Assembly (NCBI RefSeq): GCF_903933125.1 | Contig: NZ_CAIZIZ010000473.1 | Coordinates: 1-46,241, forward strand | Direction: 5' to 3' | Origin: an uncultured Lamprocystis sp. | GTDB taxonomy: Bacteria; Pseudomonadota; Gammaproteobacteria; Chromatiales; Chromatiaceae | DNA length: 46,241 nt | Shown: piece by piece, positions 34,967-44,411 of the stretch | Layout: each line of letters begins with the position of its first letter | Position numbering within the stretch: the stretch's first letter is position 1 | Notes under the pieces: generated by a model | Databases searched by the model: none | What the model saw: only the letters and a program-made list of their open reading frames with translations | Told to the model about the DNA's origin: nothing | Translations under genes and position numbers: made by a program

Positions 34967-36715
34967 TTATTGGCGAGCGGTTTCTTGAGATAGGGCGCGC
35001 CGGAATCGGCGCTCCTGCGGATAGGGAAAGATGTCATCGAGACGGCCGCTGCGGATCACCGTCTGGCGGGTGCGCCACCAGGCGGGTTCGAGCAGGTCGC
35101 GGTGCAGTTGGAGAAAGACCTTACGAATCCGCGGATCGGTGAGCAGGAAGGTCGCGAACTCTTCCGGGAAGACGTCATCCGGTCCGGCCGTATACCAGGG
35201 TTCCGCCGCCATCTCCATCTCCGGGTAGGGCGCCTCCGGGATCTCCCGGAAGTTGCATTCGGTGAGATAGCACAGTTCATCGTAATCGTAGAAGACGACC
35301 CGGCCGGCACGGGTGACGCCGAAGTTCTTGAACAAAAAATCACCGGGAAAGATGTTGGCGGCGGCGAGTTGCTTGATGGCGTCGCCGTATTCCCTGATGG
35401 CATGGCGTATCTCATCCTGATCCGCCGTATGCAGATAGAGATTGAGCGGAGTCATGCGCCGCTCGATATACAGGTGCTTGATGATGAGCTGATCGCCATC
35501 GATCTCCAGGCTGCCGGCGCATTCGGACTCCAGCTCCGCGCGCAGATCCGCTGAGATGCGCGCCAGCGGGAAGGCGACGTGGGAGTATTCCCAGGAGTCA
35601 GCCATGCGCCCGACCCGGTCATGCATTTTGACCAACAGGTATTTTTCTTTGACGATCTCGCGGGTCATTTCCTTGGGTGGTGCGAACCGGTCCCTGATCA
35701 CCTTGAAGACGAATGACAATGACGGCAGGGTGAAGACGCACATCACCATGCCGCGGATGCCGGGTGCGACTTTGAATTGGTCCGAGGAATAGCGCAGATG
35801 TTTCAGGAAATCACGGTAAAATTCGGCCTTGCCGTATTTCTGGAAGCCGATGGCGGTATAGAACTCGGCTTTTGATTTACGCGGCAGAAGCGGTCGCAGG
35901 AAGTCCACGACCGCTGCCGGCACCTGGGTATTCACCATGAAATAGGCGCGGGAAAAGCTGAAAATGTCGGTGATCTCGTCGTTGCCCAACAGTAGGGCAT
36001 CGCAATAGAGCCCGCCCTGCTCGTCATTGAGGATTGGCACCGCAAAGGGCGTTTGGTCCGCCCCATTGATGATCTTGCCGATGACATAGGCCCCCTTGTT
36101 ACGAAAAAAGGGCTCGGTCAGTACCGCGATCTGAAAATTCTGCGCCAGCGCCCGATTGTGCGGGAAGCGGGAGCAGATGGCGTTCATGAGGTTGCGGATG
36201 TCATGGCGTCGGTCGCGGAAGGGAAGCGTGAACCCGAGTCCGTTCATCACCGCGCCGATAATCTTGACGATGCCGTCACGGGCCGGGTAATAGGGGCGGA
36301 AGATCGGGTTCTCCGCCTCCAGGTGTTCGGTGGAGAACACCGGCCACACGAAGATATGGGCGCTGTTGTAATAGCGGCGGTCGAACAGGCGGCAGAACAC
36401 CGAGTTGTAGTAGGTTTCCGCCAACTCGGGCTGGCGATGTTGCGGCAGCAGGCGCAGGTACTCCACCTTGACCCGCCGCCACAGGCGCTCGTCGCGGTTA
36501 TGCAGGTGGAATTCGCGGCGCAGGATGCCCACGGTTTCCACCACGCGCTGATCGTAGTAGTCGATGCGCTCGCGGGAGGCGGTCTGAACCGCGGCCCAAT
36601 CCGCGTTCTCAAAGCGCTGTCGCGCTTTGGCGGTGACTTCCCGGAACTGTCGGTAATGGCTGTCGAAGCCATCCAGGATGCATTCCGCGATCTGTTTCGC
36701 TTCGGTCCAGGCCAT
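34967..36715 (-). CDS. aceK: Isocitrate dehydrogenase kinase/phosphatase
   Basis: A bifunctional enzyme (582 aa, E. coli 578) that phosphorylates and dephosphorylates isocitrate dehydrogenase, directing carbon to the glyoxylate bypass on acetate. The ATP loop region GIRGMVMCVFTLPS (near residue 318) and downstream VFKVIRDRF are visible, and the catalytic FLFKNFGVTRAGRVVFYDYDE near residue 460 is intact. ATG 36715 has GAGGAG upstream; the frame is open further but without domain support. aceA and aceB are not in the window. It is 10 nt downstream of rraA. Fits the acetate uptake systems elsewhere in the window. Confidence 0.95.
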   Translation of the reverse strand: MAWTEAKQIAECILDGFDSHYRQFREVTAKARQRFENADWAAVQTASRERIDYYDQRVVETVGILRREFHLHNRDERLWRRVKVEYLRLLPQHRQPELAETYYNSVFCRLFDRRYYNSAHIFVWPVFSTEHLEAENPIFRPYYPARDGIVKIIGAVMNGLGFTLPFRDRRHDIRNLMNAICSRFPHNRALAQNFQIAVLTEPFFRNKGAYVIGKIINGADQTPFAVPILNDEQGGLYCDALLLGNDEITDIFSFSRAYFMVNTQVPAAVVDFLRPLLPRKSKAEFYTAIGFQKYGKAEFYRDFLKHLRYSSDQFKVAPGIRGMVMCVFTLPSLSFVFKVIRDRFAPPKEMTREIVKEKYLLVKMHDRVGRMADSWEYSHVAFPLARISADLRAELESECAGSLEIDGDQLIIKHLYIERRMTPLNLYLHTADQDEIRHAIREYGDAIKQLAAANIFPGDFLFKNFGVTRAGRVVFYDYDELCYLTECNFREIPEAPYPEMEMAAEPWYTAGPDDVFPEEFATFLLTDPRIRKVFLQLHRDLLEPAWWRTRQTVIRSGRLDDIFPYPQERRFRRALSQETARQ

Positions 36716-36725
36716 GGCGCTCTCC

Positions 36726-37214
36726 TCAGTCCGCGAGGTCGAGTCGGGCGGCGGCGACCAGGATGCCGTCCGCGTCCGCGTAGACCCAGTCGCCGGGTGC
36801 GAAGCTGACTCCGGCAAAACTCACCGCCAGGTCGCGTTGACCCTCACCACGGCGCTGGCTCTTGCGCGGATTGGCGGCCAGGGCTTTGACCCCCAGGTCC
36901 ATCCCGGCCAGTTCATCCGTATCACGTACGCAGCCGAACAGGATCACCCCGGCCCACCCCTGGGCGACCGCGCTCGCGGCGATCAGGTCGCCGAGCATGG
37001 CGCAGCGCGGCGAACCCCCGGCGTCGGCCACCAGCACGCGGCCGGCTCCGGGTTCGGCCAGCAACGCCTTGATCTGGGTGTTGTCTTCGAAGCACTTGAC
37101 GGTCACCACCGCGCCGGAAAAGGCGCGGCGTCCGCCGAAGTCCCGGAAGATGGGATCACAGACCCGCACCTGGGTCTCGTATTGGTCGTAAAGGTCGGCG
37201 GTCTTGAATGCCAT
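36726..37214 (-). CDS. rraA: RraA-family regulator of RNase E activity
   Basis: A 162-aa protein of the RraA/MenG-like fold, which binds RNase E and dampens mRNA decay in E. coli. Typical segments: TADLYDQY at the start, GRVLVADAGGSPRCAMLGD near residue 60 and GVILFGCVRDTDEL near 95. No metal-dependent aldolase role is implied, although related proteins have one. ATG 37214 fits the family start. Confidence 0.92.
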   Translation of the reverse strand: MAFKTADLYDQYETQVRVCDPIFRDFGGRRAFSGAVVTVKCFEDNTQIKALLAEPGAGRVLVADAGGSPRCAMLGDLIAASAVAQGWAGVILFGCVRDTDELAGMDLGVKALAANPRKSQRRGEGQRDLAVSFAGVSFAPGDWVYADADGILVAAARLDLAD

Positions 37215-37305
37215 CGGACTATGGACCTGGCGGAAGGTTGAATCGTCGGTAGCGGAAAGCATAAGGGCAAACGGCGGCGAAGCGAAGGGTGCACTGCGCT
37301 GATGC

Positions 37306-38910
37306 CTAAGCGCCGAACACCATATCGGCCGCGCTCTGCCACAGGGGTTGGCCCAGGCCGTAGCGCAGCGCGAGTGCCAACGGGATCGGTCCTTGGGAGA
37401 CCAAGCGGTCATGAAAGGCCCGCTCGGCGAATCCCGTGCCGTCGCGTGCTTCCTGTTGCGTCCGCGCCGCTTCCAGCAGTCGCCAGCCGAGCACCGCGGC
37501 CAGTGCATCACCCGGCGCGAGCACGATGCATGCGAAGGCCGCCTCCGCAGTCGTCTCAGGGATCCCGTGGGAACGCAGGCGCGCCAGGGCTTGGGCGCTA
37601 TCGATGCGGCCGGTATGCAGGCCCAGGTCGAGTTCGGCCCGCCGCAGGCAGTCGCGCCGGGCGATCAGTGTCCAATGGTGCTGGTCGCCGGCGTGAACTC
37701 CCGTGCGTCCCAGCCGGTCCGTCAGATAGAGGTGCCAGCCCCCTGTCAGTGAGACGGCGTTGGCGAGTCGGCGCGGCAGGCGCCGCGCCCGCGCCGCGTC
37801 GGCGTAGGCCAGCAAGTGACTGCCGCCCCACCCCTTGACGAGACAACGGTCGCGGATACGGGCATCGGACTCGGTCCCGAGGTCGCCGGCGGACAGATAC
37901 AGGGTCCCCGTTCCATCCGCCGCCGGGAGGTAGTCCGTGTGGGCGCGCCGCGGCCCCGCGCAAGTCGGGCGCAGGTCGATGCGCAGGGGGGCGTCGGGCA
38001 GGGTAACGAGGCCGCTCGCGGTGAGTTGGGCCGCGAGTTCATCAGCGCGTTCGCGATACTGCTGCAGTCGGGCCGGCGGCGCGGTCGGCGCTTCAGATCC
38101 CGACACGGCATCCTGATTCAGGTCGTCCGTCAAGCGACTCAGTTCACCTTCAGTCGCCCGCAGCATCCCGGCAATGGAGTCACCCAGGATTTCCGGATCG
38201 CAGTCGATGCAATGGAGATAGCGCAACCGCAGTTGCAGGTGTGTGCTTCCGCAGCCGGGTTCCCCCCGCGCTCGGTTAGCCAACTCGGTCGTCAACAGGT
38301 GGCCGAAGCCGGTCAGGGCATCAGCGGCCGATTCCGCCAGGTTTTGTAGTCTATGGGGCGCGCGCGCGTGGTCGCGCAGCCAGGTGCTCCGCGCCAGGTG
38401 ACGCAGATAACAGCAACCGCTCGCGGCCTCCGCGGCGGCGACGCGCACCAGGGGCGCGCTGAGCGCTGCCGCCGTCTCACGCAGTTGGGCCTGGGCCTGG
38501 CGCAGGTGTTCCGGTACCTGTTCCAGGAGTTGGGGCAGGGCGCCGTCCAGCGCCCGCATCGGGTCCAGGGTCAGGCGGTCGATCTCCGCGACCGGCAGAA
38601 AGTGCAGGGGGTCGAGCCAGCGCCAGTCGCGCGTCAGGGACTCCTGATGCTCGATCCGCGCGGCGCCGACGAGCAGCTCGTAGTCCAGTTGCCGATCCGC
38701 GTCCAACGCGGTGAATGCGATCTCATCCAGGCCCAGGATCAGGGCCTCGATCCAGCCGCGCAGGGCGGCGCGATCATCGTCCTCTTGCGGCGGGAGCAAG
38801 CGGCCCGACACCGGGAAGCCAAGTTCCAAAGCGCGGTCCGGGTGGTAGCGAAACCAACCCTCATAGAACTCCGCGACGACGGCGTCGAATGCGGCCGCCG
38901 CTTCAAGCAT
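37306..38910 (-). CDS. DUF885 protein lacking the zinc-site motifs (pseudo-peptidase)
   Basis: A 534-aa cytosolic protein with the helical build of the DUF885 family, whose active members carry HExxPGHH and EGWALY zinc motifs. Here the first motif region reads VKGWGGSH (358-365), so the His, Glu and second His are replaced by Val, Lys and Ser. The second region reads GGWHLY (390-395), so the ligand Glu is Gly. Unless the alignment is wrong, metal binding and catalysis are lost. The frame is intact with normal codon use, so it is maintained. It overlaps the upstream OsmC gene by 8 nt. Confidence 0.7.
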   Translation of the reverse strand: MLEAAAAFDAVVAEFYEGWFRYHPDRALELGFPVSGRLLPPQEDDDRAALRGWIEALILGLDEIAFTALDADRQLDYELLVGAARIEHQESLTRDWRWLDPLHFLPVAEIDRLTLDPMRALDGALPQLLEQVPEHLRQAQAQLRETAAALSAPLVRVAAAEAASGCCYLRHLARSTWLRDHARAPHRLQNLAESAADALTGFGHLLTTELANRARGEPGCGSTHLQLRLRYLHCIDCDPEILGDSIAGMLRATEGELSRLTDDLNQDAVSGSEAPTAPPARLQQYRERADELAAQLTASGLVTLPDAPLRIDLRPTCAGPRRAHTDYLPAADGTGTLYLSAGDLGTESDARIRDRCLVKGWGGSHLLAYADAARARRLPRRLANAVSLTGGWHLYLTDRLGRTGVHAGDQHHWTLIARRDCLRRAELDLGLHTGRIDSAQALARLRSHGIPETTAEAAFACIVLAPGDALAAVLGWRLLEAARTQQEARDGTGFAERAFHDRLVSQGPIPLALALRYGLGQPLWQSAADMVFGA

Positions 38911-39319
38911 CGCGGATCTCGAAGTCGTGGGTGACAGTGGCGACGGCTCCGAGCATGATAGAGGCCGAGCAATATTTGTCGGCGCTCAATTTGATCGCAC
39001 GTTCGACCTGACGGGGGTCAAGGTTCCGTCCGGTGAGGATAAAGTGGGCGTGGATGCTGGTGAAGACCTTGGGGTCGGCGGGTGCCCGCTCAGCGGTCAG
39101 TTCGAGCACGCAATCGGTGACCTGCTGCCGCGCCTTGCGCAGGATCGAGAGCACGTCGAACTCGGTGCAGCCGCCCATCCCCAACAGCAGCAACTCCATC
39201 GGGCGCACCCCAACATTGCGTCCGCCCGCGTCCGGCGGACCGTCCATGACGATACCGTGTCCGGATTCGGACTCGCCGAGCATGGCAACCCCATCGATCC
39301 ACTTCACCCGAGCCTTCAT
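38903..39319 (-). CDS. OsmC/Ohr-family protein (YhfA-like)
   Basis: A 138-aa OsmC-fold protein. The two family cysteines are present, Cys51 (MGGCTEFD) and Cys117 (KYCSAS), consistent with thiol-peroxide chemistry or a related role. N-terminal KARVKWIDGVAMLGE fits the YhfA branch. ATG 39319 is chosen over a TTG 12 nt upstream; GGGGGTG serves as ribosome site. Coupled to the DUF885 gene. Confidence 0.88.
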   Translation of the reverse strand: MKARVKWIDGVAMLGESESGHGIVMDGPPDAGGRNVGVRPMELLLLGMGGCTEFDVLSILRKARQQVTDCVLELTAERAPADPKVFTSIHAHFILTGRNLDPRQVERAIKLSADKYCSASIMLGAVATVTHDFEIRDA

Positions 39320-39475
39320 GAACACCCCCAAAGCAGTCGATCCGGGACGCCGCCGCGGCGTCCGTACTGACGCCGCAGGCTACCATAGTTCGACAAGGCG
39401 CAGATGCTCGCCTAAGATTCCCAATTAACTCGTGCGCTGCCCCGCAGCGCCATTGTCCGACGAAGGCCGCGACCG

Positions 39476-40129
39476 ATGACCATCCTGATCCCACCCAAGC
39501 AAGAACCCCGCTGGCTCCAGCCATTCCTGTCTCACTGCCATACCAAGTCCTACGACAAGAACGTGGACTTCATCCGCGTCGGGGAGCCGGCAGAGAGCAT
39601 CTATTACCTGATCGAGGGCTCGGTGGCCGCCGTCATCGACGACGAAGAGCGCCGCGAACTCTTGTTGGCCTATATCAATAAGGGTGAGTTCATCGGCGAG
39701 ATGGGGCTGTTCATGCCGTTGAACACCCGTAGCGTCATCGTGCGGACCCGCATGAAATGCAAGGTCGCGGAGATCACCTATCAGCGTCTCGACCGGCTGC
39801 TCGACAACGAATTGAAGGATGTGGCCAAGGAATTTCTCTATGCCGTCGGTCTGCAACTGTCGACGCGGTTGCGCCAAACCAGCCGTAAAGTCGGTCACTT
39901 GGCCTTCCTCGATGTGACCGGGCGGATCGCCGGTACCTTACTTGATTTGTGTAAGCAACCGGACGCCATGACGCATCCGGACGGTATGCAGATCCGCATC
40001 ACGCGCCAGGAGATCGGGCGCATCGTCGGTTGCTCACGCGAAATGGCCGGGCGGGTGTTGAAGAGCCTGGAGGAGCAGGGACTGATCAGCGTGGCGGGTA
40101 AGACGATCGTGGTGTTCGGCACTCGTTAG
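39476..40129 (+). CDS. crp: Crp/Vfr-type transcription regulator
   Basis: A 217-aa CRP-family activator. The cyclic-nucleotide pocket GEFIGEMGLF followed by NTRSVIVRTR retains the Glu and Arg-Ser pair used for cAMP binding. The C-terminal helix-turn-helix (RITRQEIGRIVGCSREMAGR, about 174-193) has the SREMxGR recognition helix of CRP/Vfr. CGAAGG precedes ATG 39476. A global regulator of carbon use; no autoregulatory site is evident upstream. Confidence 0.92.
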   Translation: MTILIPPKQEPRWLQPFLSHCHTKSYDKNVDFIRVGEPAESIYYLIEGSVAAVIDDEERRELLLAYINKGEFIGEMGLFMPLNTRSVIVRTRMKCKVAEITYQRLDRLLDNELKDVAKEFLYAVGLQLSTRLRQTSRKVGHLAFLDVTGRIAGTLLDLCKQPDAMTHPDGMQIRITRQEIGRIVGCSREMAGRVLKSLEEQGLISVAGKTIVVFGTR

Positions 40130-40143
40130 GATGCGCTTCGCGC

Positions 40144-40941
40144 TCAGAAAAATAACCGCCGCAGCTCGGTTCCCGGGTCGGGGGCGCGCATGAAGGCTTC
40201 GCCGACCAGGAAGGCGTGGACCCCATGGTGGCGCATCAGGGTGACTGATTCCGCGCTCAGGATGCCGCTCTCGGTCACCAGGAGCCGGTCGGCGGGCACC
40301 GCGTCCAGCAGCTCCAGTGTGGTGTCCAGCGTCACCTCGAAGGTGCGCAAATTCCGGTTGTTGATCCCGATCAGCCGGCCCGGCACGGCCAGGGCGCGCG
40401 ACAACTCGGCGGCTTCGTGTACCTCCACCAGCACGTCCATGTCCAGTCCCTGGGCCAGGGCGCTCAGGTCGCGTAACCGCGCATCGTCCAGGCAGGCCGC
40501 GATCAGCAGGATGCAATCCGCGCCGATCGCGCGCGCCTCATACACCTGATAGGGGTCGATGATGAAATCCTTGCGGATCACCGGCAAGCTGCAGGCGGCG
40601 CGCGCTTCGACGAGGTAGGCATCGCTGCCCTGGAAGAAATCGATGTCGGTCAGCACCGACAGGCAGGCGGCTCCGCCGCGCTCATAGCTCGCCGCGATCG
40701 TCCCCGGAGCAAAATCCGCCCGCAGTACCCCCTTGCTCGGACTGGCGCGTTTGATCTCGGCGATCACTGCCGGCTGGCCGGCCGCGATGCGTGTTTCCAG
40801 GGCCGCGGCGAAGCCGCGTACCGGTGGTGCCGCGGCCAGCCGGGCCTGGAGTGCCGTCAGCGGCAGGTGCGCGGCGCGAGCCGCCACCTCTTCGACTTTG
40901 CGGTGGCAGATCTTTTTCAGAATATCAGGGGTTCCGGGCAT
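40144..40941 (-). CDS. trpC: Indole-3-glycerol phosphate synthase
   Basis: A 265-aa TIM-barrel enzyme of tryptophan synthesis, with [10 protein letters not shown] (catalytic Lys, near residue 62), [13 protein letters not shown] (catalytic Lys) and IGINNRNL. Monofunctional; no TrpF domain is fused. ATG 40941 gives the family length. It is separated from trpD by 354 nt that contain a GTCGTT element, whereas trpG and trpD are 7 nt apart. Convergent with crp, 14 nt away. Confidence 0.95.
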   Translation of the reverse strand: MPGTPDILKKICHRKVEEVAARAAHLPLTALQARLAAAPPVRGFAAALETRIAAGQPAVIAEIKRASPSKGVLRADFAPGTIAASYERGGAACLSVLTDIDFFQGSDAYLVEARAACSLPVIRKDFIIDPYQVYEARAIGADCILLIAACLDDARLRDLSALAQGLDMDVLVEVHEAAELSRALAVPGRLIGINNRNLRTFEVTLDTTLELLDAVPADRLLVTESGILSAESVTLMRHHGVHAFLVGEAFMRAPDPGTELRRLFF

Positions 40942-41064
40942 GGCTGAGACATCTCGTGCTGAGCGGAAAAGCAAACGCAAACGCGAAGACGTAAATCCTT
41001 CGCGAGCTGGTACAGAGATTCCGGCAAGCACCTAAGTAACTAGCCAGGAACAAGTTAAGCACAA

Positions 41065-41239
41065 TCGTTGTCGTTGTCGTAATCGGATAGCGATTGGGTA
41101 GTCCTGAAATCGGTAGGCGAAGCCCTGCAACACTGACCGGGAACGATCGAAAAATCGGAGGATTACCGCTTCCCGCCCTCTTCGAGGATCCGTCGATTGT
41201 GGCACTACCCATCCACTCGATTACGACAACGACAACGAC
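41065..41239 (+). repeat. GTCGTT-ended intergenic element, copy F, inside the trp gene run
   Basis: Left end at 41065-41085 with GTCGTAATCG followed by GGATAGCGATT as in copy C; right end CGATTACGAC-(AACGAC)2 at 41218-41239. The arms are complementary over about 21 bp. The interior is otherwise diverged from the other copies. It occupies the gap between trpD (stop 41296) and trpC (start 40941). Confidence 0.82.
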
Positions 41240-41295
41240 CGGGACGCCAAAGGCGTTTCCTCATGGGCTTGTTTCGCCTAGTTAGTGAATGGTTC

Positions 41296-42318
41296 CTAGG
41301 CCATGGTCGCGGTCAGCGCAACCAGCGACTCCAGCCGCCGCAGTGCCTCGCCGCTCGCGATGGCGGCCTCCGCCAGCCGGACCCCTTCCGCCAGGGTCGC
41401 CGCCCGCCCCGCGGCATAGATCGCGGCGCCCGCGTTCAGCAGCACGATGTCACGCGGGGGGCCGGGTTCGTTGGCGAGCACACCGCGCAGCATGCGCAGA
41501 CTGGCGGCCGGATCCGCCACCCGGATGCGGTCGAGTCCGGCGCGGGGCAAACCGAAGTCATCCGGACTGATCCGGTAGCGGCTGATCATCCCATCCTTGA
41601 GTTCAGCCACCTCGGTCTCAGCCCCGATACTGATCTCATCCAGGCCATCGCGGGCATGGACCACCAGGACATGCTGGCTGCCCAGGCGCTGCAGCACTTC
41701 CGCCAGCGGCTGGAGCAGCGACTCGCTGAAGACCCCGAGTAACTGATTGGGCACACCGGCCGGGTTGGTCAGCGGCCCCAGGATATTGAAAACCGTGCGC
41801 ACGCCCAGTTCCCGCCGCGGTCCGATGGCGTGTTTCATCGCGCTGTGATGGCCGGGGGCGAACATGAACCCGACGCCCACCTCGCGCACGCAGCGCGCGA
41901 CCTGCGCCGGGTTGAGATCGAGCCGCACCCCCGCCGCTTCCAGGACATCCGCTGCACCCGATTTGCTCGATACCGAGCGGTTGCCGTGCTTGGCCACATG
42001 GCAGCCCGCGGCCGCGGCCACGAACATCGCGGTGGTGGAGACGTTGAAGGTTCCGCTGGCGTCCCCGCCGGTGCCGACGATGTCTACCGGGAAGTCAAGC
42101 CCGGTGATATCCACCCCCGCCGCCAGTTCGCGCATCACGCCGGCGGCCGCCGCGATCTCCGCGACCGATTCGCCCTTCATGCGCAGCGCCACCAGAAACC
42201 CGGCGATCTGCGCCGCGGTCGCCCCGCCGGTCATGATGGTGCGCATCACCAACGTCATCTGCGCGCTATCGAGGTTCTGCCCCTCCACGCAGGAGGTAAT
42301 CGCCGCCTTGATATCCAT
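41296..42318 (-). CDS. trpD: Anthranilate phosphoribosyltransferase
   Basis: A 340-aa enzyme joining anthranilate and PRPP. Family motifs are intact: [15 protein letters not shown] (PRPP binding), [12 protein letters not shown] and the GPLTNPA region. Its start lies 7 nt after trpG, so the two are coupled in transcription. Confidence 0.96.
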   Translation of the reverse strand: MDIKAAITSCVEGQNLDSAQMTLVMRTIMTGGATAAQIAGFLVALRMKGESVAEIAAAAGVMRELAAGVDITGLDFPVDIVGTGGDASGTFNVSTTAMFVAAAAGCHVAKHGNRSVSSKSGAADVLEAAGVRLDLNPAQVARCVREVGVGFMFAPGHHSAMKHAIGPRRELGVRTVFNILGPLTNPAGVPNQLLGVFSESLLQPLAEVLQRLGSQHVLVVHARDGLDEISIGAETEVAELKDGMISRYRISPDDFGLPRAGLDRIRVADPAASLRMLRGVLANEPGPPRDIVLLNAGAAIYAAGRAATLAEGVRLAEAAIASGEALRRLESLVALTATMA

Positions 42319-42325
42319 CGGTTAC

Positions 42326-42907
42326 TCAGCGCCCCATGATGAAATTCTTGAGCAGATCATGACCCTGTTGGGTCAGGATCGACTCCGGGTGAAACTGGAC
42401 CCCCTGAATCGGAAGGGTGCGATGCCGCACGCCCATGATCTCGTCGGGTGCGCCCGATTCGGTCTGGGTCCAGGCGGTCATCTCCAGACAGTCCGGGAGG
42501 CTGTCGCGCGCGATCACCAGCGAGTGGTAGCGGGTCGCCTCGCAGGGGTTCGCCAGCCCGGTGAACACCCCTTGATTGCGATGGTGCACCGGCGAGGTCT
42601 TGCCGTGCATCACCCGGCGGGCCTTGACGATCTGTCCGCCGAAGGCCTGGCCGATCGACTGGTGCCCCAGACAGACCCCCAGGATCGGCACCCGTCCCGC
42701 CATCGCCTGGATCAGCGGCACCGAGATTCCCGCCTCGTTCGGGGTGCAGGGGCCAGGGGAGATCACGATCTGCTCCGGGTTCAGCGCGGCCACCTGCGCC
42801 ACGCTCAGCTCATCATTACGCACCACCCGCACCGCGGCGCCCAACTCGCCCAGATACTGGACCAGGTTGTAGGTGAATGAGTCGTAGTTGTCGATCATCA
42901 GCAGCAT
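42326..42907 (-). CDS. trpG: Anthranilate synthase glutamine amidotransferase subunit
   Basis: A 193-aa class I amidotransferase delivering ammonia to TrpE. Nucleophile Cys in GVCLGHQ (near residue 79) and the His-Glu pair in FHPESILT. The same protein often also serves PabB for folate. trpE is not adjacent; the gene 30 nt upstream encodes a secreted unknown protein. Confidence 0.95.
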   Translation of the reverse strand: MLLMIDNYDSFTYNLVQYLGELGAAVRVVRNDELSVAQVAALNPEQIVISPGPCTPNEAGISVPLIQAMAGRVPILGVCLGHQSIGQAFGGQIVKARRVMHGKTSPVHHRNQGVFTGLANPCEATRYHSLVIARDSLPDCLEMTAWTQTESGAPDEIMGVRHRTLPIQGVQFHPESILTQQGHDLLKNFIMGR

Positions 42908-42937
42908 TTGGAAGGTTCCCTGGGGGGTGGGAGCGTC

Positions 42938-43609
42938 TTACTTGCGCACGGGCTCACTTGGCACCAACGGCTTGGTGAGGCCGCCCGGCTTGGGTTCCTC
43001 GGCCGGTTTGGCCGGTGGCTTGGGCTGGAACGGCGGACTCTTGGCGCCGGCGACGCCGGTGCCGAGCATGTTGACCGCTTCGGCGCTCTTGCCCGGGATC
43101 TCGAAGCGCATCTCCGGCCAGATGGCGAGGCCTTTGGCGGCGGAGACAGTCCCGCCGGTCGCTTGGTCGATGGTGGTCCCGCTCAGCGCGGTGCGCACGA
43201 TCAGATCGCTCTCGCCGGTGATGCCGGTGAGCTTGCCGGTCCCGCCGGTCAGTTTGAAGGTGCCGGTGCAGGAGCCGGGCTCGCCGTCACAGGTGAACTC
43301 GGCATAAATGTAGTCGCCGGTCGGACTTTCGATGGTGCAGTAACCCTGGCCCTTGATGGTGTTGGCGAGGATCTCGGTGATCTGGGTCGAGGGGCAGGTG
43401 AACAGGGCGGCGTCCAGGAGTCCCTGGCCGTGCTCGATGTACATGATGCCCTCGAAGGTGCCGATGAACTGGAGTTTGTCCACGGCCACCTGGTAAATCT
43501 GACCGTTGGCCTCCCAGGGGGCGAGGATTTTGGCCGTGCCCTGCTCCGCCCACGCGGGGAGGGCGGCGGCGAGGCCGGCGAGGGCGAGCAGTGTGACGCG
43601 TTTGACCAT
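42938..43609 (-). CDS. Secreted hypothetical protein upstream of trpG
   Basis: A 223-aa protein with a signal peptide (about 1-21, ending AWAEQ). The mature part is beta-rich, with FIGTFEGIMYIEHGQGLLD, two cysteine pairs and a TGGTGKLTGITG stretch, like a small barrel or lipocalin-type fold. The C-terminus (190-223) is Pro/Lys-rich. I do not recognise it. ATG 43609 is chosen for the signal peptide; the frame is open upstream. It ends 30 nt before trpG and may be cotranscribed with it. Confidence 0.7.
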   Translation of the reverse strand: MVKRVTLLALAGLAAALPAWAEQGTAKILAPWEANGQIYQVAVDKLQFIGTFEGIMYIEHGQGLLDAALFTCPSTQITEILANTIKGQGYCTIESPTGDYIYAEFTCDGEPGSCTGTFKLTGGTGKLTGITGESDLIVRTALSGTTIDQATGGTVSAAKGLAIWPEMRFEIPGKSAEAVNMLGTGVAGAKSPPFQPKPPAKPAEEPKPGGLTKPLVPSEPVRK

Positions 43610-43743
43610 GAAAGGACCTGCTGGACGGTAGTGCGCGAGCGCTGGGCCGTTTGAACGGGCCAAGTCTGCCGCCGCGCCGATGACCGGATGTTCGGGCTTG
43701 GCGGCCGGAATGCCGATCAAGACCGCGGCGCGGCGCTGCCGCG

Positions 43744-44001
43744 CTAGGGCGCCTGGTCGGGAGCGGCGGTGCCCGGCGCGATCGCCTCTAAGTGTTCCAT
43801 CGCCTCCACGGCCTCCTCGGGCGAGTCGGATTGGACCACCGCGAGGCACTCGGCGATGTAGTCCTCCATGTCCTCCGGGGCGACCTCATCGTCGATCGCC
43901 ATCTGGCGGCAGGCGTCCGCCGTGTCTTCGGCGAGGCTGAACACGGGGGAGGCCGCCGCCAGGAACAGGGCGAGGGGGAGTGCGGAATGTAAACGCGTCA
44001 T
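43744..44001 (-). CDS. Small secreted acidic protein
   Basis: An 85-aa protein with a signal peptide (about 1-24) and a short acidic helical mature part containing two cysteines (DACRQMA and YIAECLA), which could form one disulfide bond. Function unknown. Located upstream of the secreted unknown at 42938-43609 on the same strand, 134 nt away. Confidence 0.6.
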   Translation of the reverse strand: MTRLHSALPLALFLAAASPVFSLAEDTADACRQMAIDDEVAPEDMEDYIAECLAVVQSDSPEEAVEAMEHLEAIAPGTAAPDQAP

Positions 44002-44411
44002 TGTTGCTCGGCTCCAAAATCACGGGGTTTGCGCTCGGTGGCAGGGTTCGCATCGGGTCCGCGGTAGCAGAACGGCGGTGCGGTGCGCTAGGCTTGAGGA
44101 TGATAGCCTCCCTGGCCCCGTGCGGTAAATCGGCGCTCATGTTGATGCCGGCGGGAGAGCTTCGGGCGATTCCCAGGAGTCAGCATCCCGAGTGCGCATC
44201 CCTGCAAGATCCACAGGGGCTGTAGGGGCGACTTTAGTCGCCCCTACACCACACGTCGGTCAATCCTTATCCCGAAAATCACCTCAAGCCTGCAAAACCG
44301 CACGATGCATAGCCCCGCGTTTCACATCGCTTCGTCCGGCAGCGGTTTGGGCCGACCCGCGGGGGACACGGCCGATCCGCGTTGGGGTCTGACCCCGCGG
44401 GAGCTCCTGCG
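44002..44411. other. Intergenic region without a gene
   Basis: 410 nt between divergent genes. It holds the palindrome at 44221-44248. No promoter or RNA gene is convincing; overlapping short frames look accidental. Confidence 0.5.
44221..44248. repeat. REP-like palindrome
   Basis: TGTAGGGGCGACT (44221-44233) and AGTCGCCCCTACA (44236-44248) form a perfect 13-bp stem with a TT turn. Same family as 12259-12284. Confidence 0.85.
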
